Of a stretch of 64,000 nt of DNA, positions 43,892 to 50,725 are shown in pieces. The DNA is taken from contig NZ_JACCHQ010000008.1 of assembly GCF_016031655.1 (NCBI RefSeq), positions 292,500-356,499 on the forward strand, in the 5' to 3' direction. The notes under the pieces are model-generated. The model had not been told where the DNA came from. It made no database searches and saw only the letters and a program-made list of their open reading frames with translations. Position numbers and translations under genes: made by a program. The stretch is from Bradyrhizobium glycinis. Its GTDB lineage: Bacteria > Pseudomonadota > Alphaproteobacteria > Rhizobiales > Xanthobacteraceae. The first letter of the stretch is position 1. The number at the start of each line of letters is the position of its first letter.

Positions 43892-44680
43892 ATGACCCAA
43901 ATTGATCACCAGGTTCATTCCCTCGGCCCGGAGGTTACGGGCTCTCGTATTTTCAAGTTCATCGCCTTTCTGTACGGAATTGCGGCGTATCTCGTGTTTT
44001 TCGTCACCATTCTCTATGCGATCGGCTTCGTCATGGGGGTGATGGTGCCCAAGACCATCGATACCGGTGCCGAAGCGCCCGTCGTTCGCGCGGTCGTCAT
44101 CAATTTGCTGCTGATGTCGCTGTTCGCGGTTCAACACAGCGTGATGGCACGGCGGCAGTTCAAGGATTGGTGGACCCAGTTCGTCCCCAAGCCGGTCGAG
44201 CGAAGCACGTACGTGCTGTTCGCGAGCCTGTCACTGCTGCTCCTGTTCTGGCAGTGGCGTCCGTTGCCGTCGGTGATATGGAGCGTCGAGAACCCGGATG
44301 TTGCCGTGACACTGGTCACGTTGTCCTTCGCCGGCTGGGTGCTGGTGTTCACCTCGACCTTCATCATCAACCATTTCGAACTGTTCGGACTGCATCAGGT
44401 AACGAATCATCTCATCGGCAAGGAGATGCAGCCGCCGCGCTTCAAGACGCCGCTGCTCTACAAGTTCGTCCGCCATCCGATCTATCTCGGTTTCATTATC
44501 GCGTTCTGGGCGGCGCCGGTCATGACCGCGGGTCATCTGCTGTTCGCGGCCGTGACCACGCTCTACATCTTCGTCGGCATCGCGCTGGAGGAAAACGATC
44601 TCGTCGATCTCTTCGGCGACGAGTACCGGCAATACAAGCAACGCGTCTCCATGCTTATTCCCTGGCGCCGGTCAGTATAG
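43892..44680 (+). CDS. mddA: Methanethiol S-methyltransferase-like membrane protein
   Basis: 262 residues from ATG 43892. Five or six membrane helices and an isoprenylcysteine-methyltransferase-like C terminus (HPIYLGFIIAFWAAPVMTAGHLLFAAVTTLYIFVGIALEENDLVDLFGDEYRQYKQRVSMLIPW), with QHSVMARRQFKDWWTQFVPKPVERSTYVLFASL and HFELFGLHQV, which match MddA (SAM-dependent methylation of methanethiol to dimethyl sulfide). From memory, B. diazoefficiens has two mddA genes, one near this irr paralogue (blr1218). NnrU-type proteins share the fold, so the name is likely but unproved. Divergent from a TolB-type regulator. Confidence 0.75.
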   Translation: MTQIDHQVHSLGPEVTGSRIFKFIAFLYGIAAYLVFFVTILYAIGFVMGVMVPKTIDTGAEAPVVRAVVINLLLMSLFAVQHSVMARRQFKDWWTQFVPKPVERSTYVLFASLSLLLLFWQWRPLPSVIWSVENPDVAVTLVTLSFAGWVLVFTSTFIINHFELFGLHQVTNHLIGKEMQPPRFKTPLLYKFVRHPIYLGFIIAFWAAPVMTAGHLLFAAVTTLYIFVGIALEENDLVDLFGDEYRQYKQRVSMLIPWRRSV

Positions 44681-44771
44681 TCTAGGCCAAGCCCCGCGCG
44701 TCCAATCGAAAGAAGGGCGCGCGGGGCGCCGACGCGCGATAACGATCCATCAGAAAAAGGGAGACGTCCAA

Positions 44772-45194
44772 ATGAAACATGTCGGAAACTGCTTCTGCGG
44801 CGCGGTCACGGTCGAGGTCACGGGCGCGCCGGAGGCGATGGGTTATTGCCATTGCCGGTCCTGCCGCTCGTGGTCGGGCGGTCCGGTCAACGCCTTCAGC
44901 CTGTGGAAGCCGGAGGCCGTGCGCATCACCGAAGGCGCTCAGAATGTCGAGACCTTCGCCAAGACGCCGCTCAGCCAGCGCAAGTTTTGCAGGAAGTGCG
45001 GAGGCCATCTCATGACCAACCATCCGCCGCTCGGTCTGGTCGACGTCTTCGCCGCCACCATCCCCACGCTCGGGTTCACACCCGGCGTCCACGTCAACTA
45101 TGCCGAGACGGTGCTGCCGATGCGCGATGGCCTGCCCAAGCTGAAGGATTTTCCCGCCGAGTTCGGCGGTAGCGGCGAGATGATGCAGGAATAG
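44772..45194 (+). CDS. GFA family zinc-binding protein (glutathione-dependent formaldehyde-activating enzyme type)
   Basis: 140 residues with GGGAGA before the ATG. Zinc cysteines are all present: GNCFCGAV, GYCHCRSCRSW and RKFCRKCGGHL, as in Gfa, which binds glutathione and zinc and was proposed to aid S-hydroxymethylglutathione formation. Many GFA-like proteins have other or unknown roles. The gene lies about 90 bp after the mddA-like gene on the same strand, so joint expression is plausible, with methylated thiol metabolism as a possible theme (inference). Confidence 0.85.
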   Translation: MKHVGNCFCGAVTVEVTGAPEAMGYCHCRSCRSWSGGPVNAFSLWKPEAVRITEGAQNVETFAKTPLSQRKFCRKCGGHLMTNHPPLGLVDVFAATIPTLGFTPGVHVNYAETVLPMRDGLPKLKDFPAEFGGSGEMMQE

Positions 45195-45272
45195 CGGCGC
45201 GCCTTCGGTATTTTTTCGAGAGGGCGGCAGAGCGCCGCCCTCCCTGGTGTTCCAAGAGAGAAGGATGAACAA

Positions 45273-45497
45273 CTAGCCTCCGCGCGATTCGACCACCTTG
45301 CGGCAGGAATCGGACAGCTTCGACTTGTTCTCGCGCAGGCAGGCATTCATCTGCGGCGGCTTGCCGATATGCTCGGCGCAGAATTTGCTGGCGTCGCCGC
45401 GGCACGCCATTTGCTCCTGGACGGATGGACCGGACTGCGCGGCAGCAGGCAAGACGCTGGCTGCGAGCAGCAGCGCGGCAAGAACCGAAATCTTCAT
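45273..45497 (-). CDS. Small exported cysteine-rich protein
   Basis: 74 residues. Signal peptide (KISVLAALLLAASVLPAAA) then four cysteines in MACRGDASKFCAEHIGKPPQMNACLRENKSKLSDSCRKVV, resembling the GLG1-type cysteine-rich repeat found as a single copy in many rhizobial periplasmic proteins. Disulfide bonds likely. Function unknown. It is convergent with the GFA-type gene, 78 bp apart. Confidence 0.7.
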   Translation of the reverse strand: MKISVLAALLLAASVLPAAAQSGPSVQEQMACRGDASKFCAEHIGKPPQMNACLRENKSKLSDSCRKVVESRGG

Positions 45498-45732
45498 AGA
45501 GCACCTCGTTGGAATTCTCGTTGGTCCCGACCGGGATCAATCGGGCCGGACCATTCCGCAAAGGCGGGGCGCCGGTCCATGCCATGTTCATGGCAGCGGC
45601 CAGTCCTCCCGTCCGCGGTACCCCCATCTTCATGGCATGTATCCGCGCGCCGACTTTTGTCATTCAGACGGCATCTCGGCTGCGAAGCCGGTGATTGCAT
45701 CGGGACGCCGAACGGGAAGCAGGAGAGCAAGA

Positions 45733-46017
45733 ATGTCGAAGAGAGCTGGAGCGCTAGGCGCAGGGCTGACGGTCATGGCGCTGGCCGGCGCGGCGATGGT
45801 GTCGCTGGGCACGAGCCCGGCGCAGGCCGTGGTCTATTGCAAGACCGTCGGGGTGCCGAAGGGCTGTGTGGTGCGGCCGACCGGCGCCGTGGTGGTGGGA
45901 GCGCCGGTCGCGGCGGCGGCGGTCGCAACCCCCGGCGTCGGCGCGCCCGGTGTCGGCGTGCGCGCGGGAACGCCGATGAATCGCGGCGGCCCGGTCAATC
46001 GCGTCGGCGTGCGCTGA
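45733..46017 (+). CDS. Small exported glycine/valine-rich protein
   Basis: 94 residues from ATG 45733, after AGGAGAGCAAG. The signal peptide SKRAGALGAGLTVMALAGAAMVSLGTSPAQA is followed by a VVYCKTVGVPKGCVVRP motif with two cysteines and then by low-complexity GVGAPGVGVRAGTPMNRGGPVNRVG. Proteins of this form are abundant in Bradyrhizobium, of unknown function. Convergent with the histidine kinase operon, separated by a hairpin. Confidence 0.65.
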   Translation: MSKRAGALGAGLTVMALAGAAMVSLGTSPAQAVVYCKTVGVPKGCVVRPTGAVVVGAPVAAAAVATPGVGAPGVGVRAGTPMNRGGPVNRVGVR

Positions 46018-46060
46018 TATTTCCGCTCCATTGAATTGATGCATCGCTTCGGGCCAAGGG

Positions 46061-46093
46061 GCCTGCGGACGAACACCCCCGTCCTCCGCAGGC
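46061..46093. terminator. GC-rich hairpin between convergent genes
   Basis: GCCTGCGGA and TCCGCAGGC form a 9-bp stem with a 15-base loop, followed by AATTTAAT on the plus side. Possibly the end of the small exported protein transcript; no proper U run. Confidence 0.45.
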
Positions 46094-46152
46094 AATTTAA
46101 TCCGGCCCGTCCCCTCTCTCCGTGCGCCCCACACGTTCGGGGAGGGGGTCTT

Positions 46153-48075
46153 TCAGCCCGCGGCCATGTCGCTGTCGGGAAAACGCTGCGGCAATTTCAG
46201 CCGCACGCGCGTGCCGGAGGCATCAGACGTCAGATCGAGCACTGCGCCGCAGCGCGCGGCGCGGCTTTTCATGTTGCGCAGGCCGCGCGCGGTCTGGCCG
46301 GCGCCGGCGGCCTCGCCATTGCCGGCGAGCGCAAAGCCGCTTCCGTCGTCGGTCACGCTGATCACGCCGTACGGCCCCTGGCCTGCGTCGAATGTGTCGA
46401 TGGTCACGGCGATGCGGCGGGCCTGCGCGTGCTTGACCGCATTGGTCACGGCCTCGTCGAGGATGCGCACGATCTGGATGACGTGCCATGGCCTCAGTTC
46501 GGGATGCAGCGGCAGGCCCTGCGGCGTCGCCACGCGCCAGTCGAGCGTGATGTCGTGCGGCCGTAATTGAGCCGTGGTCCGCTCGCGCCAGGAGCCGAGC
46601 GCCAGCATCAGGTCGCCCCCGATATCGTCCATGGAATCGATGACGAGGCGGAGATCCTTCAGCGCCGCGCGCGCGGCGTCCGTGATGGCCGCGCCCGTGC
46701 TGCCGCGCTCGGACAGCGCGACGATGCTGACCAGCTGGCCGCCGAGGCCGTCGTGCAGGTCTCGCATCAGGCGCGTGCGCTCGTTGGCGAGCGTCGCCGC
46801 GCGGGCGCGCTCCTCCTCGCGGGCAAAGCTCGCTTTCAGCCGTTCCTCAGCCTCCCGCACCCGCGTCACCAGCTGGCCGGCAAAGCTGTCGACCTGGTTC
46901 AAGGCGCGGGCAAAGCGCCAGGTCAGCCCAGCGCCGATGGCGACCAGCATCGCCGAATAGGACAGCCGCGAGACGAAGATGCGGTCGTTGTTCACGATCT
47001 CGAGCACCGTGAGCATGTCCTGGATCCAGCAGGTCAGCACGATGGTCACCGCGCAGCCGATCGTGAAGCTCGCCGCGTCCTGCCGCCGGACCACCGCGAT
47101 GGCCGTGATGCAGGCCATCAGGAACAGGCAGAGCCCGACGGTGGGAATGCCGAGCACCAGGAAAAGGATACGCGGCAGCGGCGGGCCTCCGATCAGCCCG
47201 ATCACGAACACGGCGACGCCAGGCACGAACAGCAGCGTGCCGTAACGCGGCCAGCGCCAGCCGAAGAACAGCACGCCGAACGCGACGATCAGCGCGCTCT
47301 CGATCGGTGCGGAGGCGAGCAGCACCGCGGCCAGGTGCGATACCGTGGCCGGCGGCACCGGCGGTGGCGCGAATGCCTGCACCACGCCGAGCACCATCGC
47401 CGTCGCCAGTACGCCATAGACCGGTTCGTGACGCCGCATCAGCCACATGATCGCGAGGATGACGGCCAGGATCGCCTGCCAGGCGGAAAACACCACAGGC
47501 AGCGTGACGAACAGCAGCGTGCGTGTTTCATAGGCCGGGCGCAGGGCGGCATCCGGCCCGACATAGACGGTGTCGAGAAAGCCCTTGAGCGGACCCCACA
47601 CGAACAGCCGCACCGTGATCTCGTTGGCGCCCTCGCGCAGCAGCGACGCGGGGATGACGGCGATCTGCGGCGTGTTGCGGTCGGGCCGATTGGCGTTGGC
47701 ATCGCGCCGGGAGTCGAGCACGACGACGCCGTTGACGGCGACCTCCACCGCGTTACTGAAGCGCGGCAGGTACACCGACCAGCCCGAGGCCGCATCGCCG
47801 CTTGGGAACGTGAAGGTGCCGGTGTAGCATGGCGGGTCGGCCAGCGAGTAGCGTGACGAGGTGAAATGCGGCAGCGTGATGGGGCGCGTCAGACCGTCCT
47901 CCCGCGCTGAAAAATCGCTCACCGCGTAGTCATCAGGATCGCTCGGCTGCAGCAGCCGGATCCCCAGGATCGTGACGATCACGATCAACGCCTGGAGCAG
48001 CAGATAGGGAACGAGACGCGACGCGATCAGCCGGCGCCGCGGGCGTGTCGGTGCTTTCGCCGCGATCTCGCTCAC
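46153..48075 (-). CDS. Sensor histidine kinase, 7TM-DISM-like, NarX-type kinase core
   Basis: 640 residues from GTG 48075, which overlaps the regulator's stop as GTGA. A first membrane helix (LVPYLLLQALIVIVTILGIRLL) precedes a periplasmic domain of about 140 residues, probably a jelly-roll sensor with a conserved CYTGTFTFPSGDAASGWSVYLPRF pattern. About seven helices follow (7TMR-DISM architecture). The kinase core is HisKA_3 (RTRLMRDLHDGLGGQLVSIVAL) with EAVTNAVKHAQ and DDGSGFA. It works with the LuxR-type regulator encoded just upstream. Signal unknown. Confidence 0.87.
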   Translation of the reverse strand: MSEIAAKAPTRPRRRLIASRLVPYLLLQALIVIVTILGIRLLQPSDPDDYAVSDFSAREDGLTRPITLPHFTSSRYSLADPPCYTGTFTFPSGDAASGWSVYLPRFSNAVEVAVNGVVVLDSRRDANANRPDRNTPQIAVIPASLLREGANEITVRLFVWGPLKGFLDTVYVGPDAALRPAYETRTLLFVTLPVVFSAWQAILAVILAIMWLMRRHEPVYGVLATAMVLGVVQAFAPPPVPPATVSHLAAVLLASAPIESALIVAFGVLFFGWRWPRYGTLLFVPGVAVFVIGLIGGPPLPRILFLVLGIPTVGLCLFLMACITAIAVVRRQDAASFTIGCAVTIVLTCWIQDMLTVLEIVNNDRIFVSRLSYSAMLVAIGAGLTWRFARALNQVDSFAGQLVTRVREAEERLKASFAREEERARAATLANERTRLMRDLHDGLGGQLVSIVALSERGSTGAAITDAARAALKDLRLVIDSMDDIGGDLMLALGSWRERTTAQLRPHDITLDWRVATPQGLPLHPELRPWHVIQIVRILDEAVTNAVKHAQARRIAVTIDTFDAGQGPYGVISVTDDGSGFALAGNGEAAGAGQTARGLRNMKSRAARCGAVLDLTSDASGTRVRLKLPQRFPDSDMAAG

Positions 48076-48761
48076 AGCTTGATCAGGCCCTGCTGCACCG
48101 CCTCGAATACCGCCTCGCTGCGCGTATGCACCTCGAGCTTGCGATAGATGTTCTTGATATGGCCGGGCACGGTCTGCTTGGACAGGCCGAGATGGCTCGC
48201 GATCTCGGCATAGCTGAAGCCTTTGGCGATGCCCCACAGGATGTCGATCTCGCGCGGGGTCAGCCTTGCCGTGTTGAGCACCGGGCCGGGTGGCGGCTCC
48301 GCCGAAGTCTGCGCGGCACCTTGCGTCCTGCGCACGATGAAGCGCGCGATCGAGGCCGAAATCGGCGAATGTCCCGCGACCAGGTCGCGCACCGTGGTGG
48401 CGATGTCGGTGGGAAAGGCGTCCTTGAGCAGATAGCCGGTGGCGCCGACCGTGATCGCGGAGATCACGCTCTCCTCGTCGCCGAGCGCGGAGATCACCAT
48501 GATCTCGGTGTCGGGAAAGCGCTGCCGCATCTCGCGGATCAGCTCGACGCCGTGGCCGTCGGGCAGCCGCAGGTCGGTCAGCAGCACGCGCGGCGCGCCG
48601 GCGGCGAGGGCCTGCCGCGCCTCCGCGAGCGTACCGGCGCTGCGCACCTCGTAGCCGGCCTTGGCCAGCGCATCCTGCAGCCGCCAGCAGGTCGGCGCGT
48701 CGTCCTCGACGAGGAGGATGGTGATGGCTTCCCCCGTCTCGCCCTGTTCGGTCATGTCCAT
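48072..48761 (-). CDS. LuxR-family response regulator
   Basis: 229 residues from ATG 48761; ATG 48755 in frame is equally possible. Receiver: LLVEDDAPTCWRLQDALAKAGYEVRS, phosphoacceptor aspartate in VLLTDLRLPDGHG, lysine in YLLKDAFP. Output HTH: LTPREIDILWGIAKGFSYAEIASHLGLSKQTVPGHIKNIYRKLEVHTRSEAVFEA. It is first in the operon with the kinase. A 52-bp piece of its 5' region (48637-48688) recurs at 50476-50527. Confidence 0.9.
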   Translation of the reverse strand: MDMTEQGETGEAITILLVEDDAPTCWRLQDALAKAGYEVRSAGTLAEARQALAAGAPRVLLTDLRLPDGHGVELIREMRQRFPDTEIMVISALGDEESVISAITVGATGYLLKDAFPTDIATTVRDLVAGHSPISASIARFIVRRTQGAAQTSAEPPPGPVLNTARLTPREIDILWGIAKGFSYAEIASHLGLSKQTVPGHIKNIYRKLEVHTRSEAVFEAVQQGLIKL

Positions 48762-49011
48762 GGTCCCGCGACCCGCGTGTCCCCCGCGGCGCGAAGCAAG
48801 CTTAACCGCAGCGCGAAGGCCGTGACACCCATAATCATGGGGGCGGGGATGCGGCCTGTGCCAAGCGGGCGCGGACAGACCTAGTGTGCGTCAAGGCGAA
48901 CCCCCGCGTAGAATTCCCGGCCGGCGAACGCCATGGGCTTGCGTGCCCGATTTCCTCGGCTCAGAGGGGAATGCTCTGGCATTTCAGGCAGATTTATTGC
49001 ACGAATATGCC

Positions 49012-50268
49012 ATGCACCGCCCGATACCAGCCAGGGAGCCTGAGCGACTTGACGCGTTGAGGAGTTACGCGATTCTTGACACGCTTCCCGAGGTGGGCCT
49101 CAACGAGATCACCGATCTCGCAGCCCAGATCTGTGGTTGTCCAGCTGCGCTGATAAGCTTCGTTGATGAGTCCCGGCAATGGATGAAGGCGAAGTACGGT
49201 CTCCCGCCGGATATGTCCGAATGCCCCCGGGAAATCTCGATCTGCCAAGCTACGATCTGTAACAACGACATCCTGTATGTTCCCGAGCTCGAAAAAGATG
49301 AGCGGTTCAACACCAGTCCGCTGGTCACGGGCGATTTGGCGCTTAGGTTTTACTGCGGCGCTCCGCTCATAACGCCGGATGGCCATGCTCTGGGGACGCT
49401 ATGTGTGATCGATTTCCAACCGCGTGAGCTCTCCTTTGAGCAGCGGGAAGCACTACGGCGCCTGTCGCGCCAAACCATGGTTCATCTAGAACTGCGCCGG
49501 CAGTTGCTTGCGCGCAACGAGATGCTACGAAAAATGGAGAGTGCGCGCGATCAGGCGCTTGCCGAGAAGGCCGAATCGGAGAGGCTGCTGCTCAATATTC
49601 TGCCGGCCTCGATCGCTGATGAACTGAAGACCAACGCGCGCGTGCAGCCGCGCTTCTTTGATTCCGCGACGGTGATCCTGATCGACTTCAAGGGATTCAC
49701 ACGTCTCGTCGAAACACTCGAGCCAGCGAGCGTCGTCGATCAACTCGACCAGCATTTCAGCCGCTTCGACGAAATCATGGCGCGGCATCGGTTGGAGAAA
49801 CTCAAGACCATCGGTGATGCCTATCTTGCCGTTGCCGGCGTTCCCGAACCTTCCCACTCGCACGCCCTCGATACGGCGTTATGCGCGCTTGAAGTGCTCG
49901 ATCATCTCGCGAAACTCAACCGTCAGCGCGAAAAGCTGAGGCTGCCGGCCTGGAAGGCGAGAGTCGGCATCAATACTGGACCGGTGATCGCCGGGGTGGT
50001 GGGCAAGCACAAGTTCACCTACGACATCTGGGGAAATACGGTGAATACCGCCCAGCGGCTCGAGTCAGCGGCAGAGGAAGGCCGCATCTGCATTGCCGAA
50101 TCGACGTGGCACCATGTCAGGTCGCGTTTCGAGACCGAGTCTCGCGGTCCCGTTGAGGTCAAGCATCGAGGCTTGGTGAACATGTACTATCTCAACCGCA
50201 TCAAAGCCGAATTTGCTCACGATGCAGGCGGAATCGTGCCGAACGATCAATTCTGGAAAGGGAGCTGA
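49012..50268 (+). CDS. GAF-domain class III adenylate cyclase
   Basis: 418 residues from ATG 49012. Residues about 15-165 are a GAF-type sensor (RLDALRSYAILDTLPEVGLNEITDLAAQICGCPAALISFVDESRQWMKAKYGL), of the phytochrome/FhlA-like branch with the FYCGAPLITPDGHALGTLCVID core. A helical linker leads to a class III cyclase: VILIDFKGFTRLVETLEPA (metal aspartate), LKTIGDAYLAVAGVPEP (second aspartate and lysine), and FTYDIWGNTVNTAQRLES. The lysine and aspartate favour ATP. It is soluble, not in an operon, and bracketed by response-regulator and transporter fragments. Confidence 0.88.
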   Translation: MHRPIPAREPERLDALRSYAILDTLPEVGLNEITDLAAQICGCPAALISFVDESRQWMKAKYGLPPDMSECPREISICQATICNNDILYVPELEKDERFNTSPLVTGDLALRFYCGAPLITPDGHALGTLCVIDFQPRELSFEQREALRRLSRQTMVHLELRRQLLARNEMLRKMESARDQALAEKAESERLLLNILPASIADELKTNARVQPRFFDSATVILIDFKGFTRLVETLEPASVVDQLDQHFSRFDEIMARHRLEKLKTIGDAYLAVAGVPEPSHSHALDTALCALEVLDHLAKLNRQREKLRLPAWKARVGINTGPVIAGVVGKHKFTYDIWGNTVNTAQRLESAAEEGRICIAESTWHHVRSRFETESRGPVEVKHRGLVNMYYLNRIKAEFAHDAGGIVPNDQFWKGS

Positions 50269-50308
50269 GCGAATCTTAGGATGCAAGCAAAGGTTTCGAA
50301 TGCGTGTC

Positions 50309-50371
50309 TCATTCGATGACCTTGTCAGCGCGGGCGAGCAAAGCTGGCGGAACAGTGAGGCCGAGCGACAG
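50309..50371 (-). pseudogene. C-terminal remnant of an ABC_sub_bind protein
   Basis: On the minus strand this reads SLGLTVPPALLARADKVIE and a stop, the conserved end of the substrate-binding family of 19751-20743. The preceding sequence no longer matches, so only about 20 codons survive. Confidence 0.7.
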
Positions 50372-50475
50372 CCACAGCACGTTCTTGTTCAGCTCAGGGC
50401 CAAAGGGCGACCTTCGTCATTCAATCTTATACCACGGACAGTCCAACGTCGATCTCTGCCTCGCCAGTCACCGCA

Positions 50476-50527
50476 GCGCTGCGCGCCTCGTAACCGGCCT
50501 TGGCCAGCGCATCCTGCAGCCGCCAGC
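50476..50527 (-). pseudogene. Fragment of a response regulator receiver region
   Basis: 52 bp match 48637-48688 inside the response regulator gene with 2 mismatches by eye, in the same orientation; the frame reads WRLQDALAKAGYEARSA. The 5' and 3' parts are missing. Confidence 0.75.
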
Positions 50528-50725
50528 GTGTGCTCATAGCATCTGCGCTGCGCTCAGGCGCTGTGCGCTCTGCCTCTGATGCCGCCCGACCAGATGTTCC
50601 GCCGGACGACCAGTTTAGATTTAGTATAGATCGTCCAAATCCCCTCGCAAAACGGCAACACCATAGCTTAGGAAGGCGATCGGTTTCACGACGCATCATA
50701 CGCGACTGCCTCAAGCGGGGGAGCC
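50528..50725. other. Upstream region of the multicopper oxidase
   Basis: Contains an AT-rich run (GTTTAGATTTAGTATAGATC, near 50610-50630), the likeliest promoter, with TATAGAT resembling a -10 box. No gene. Confidence 0.3.
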
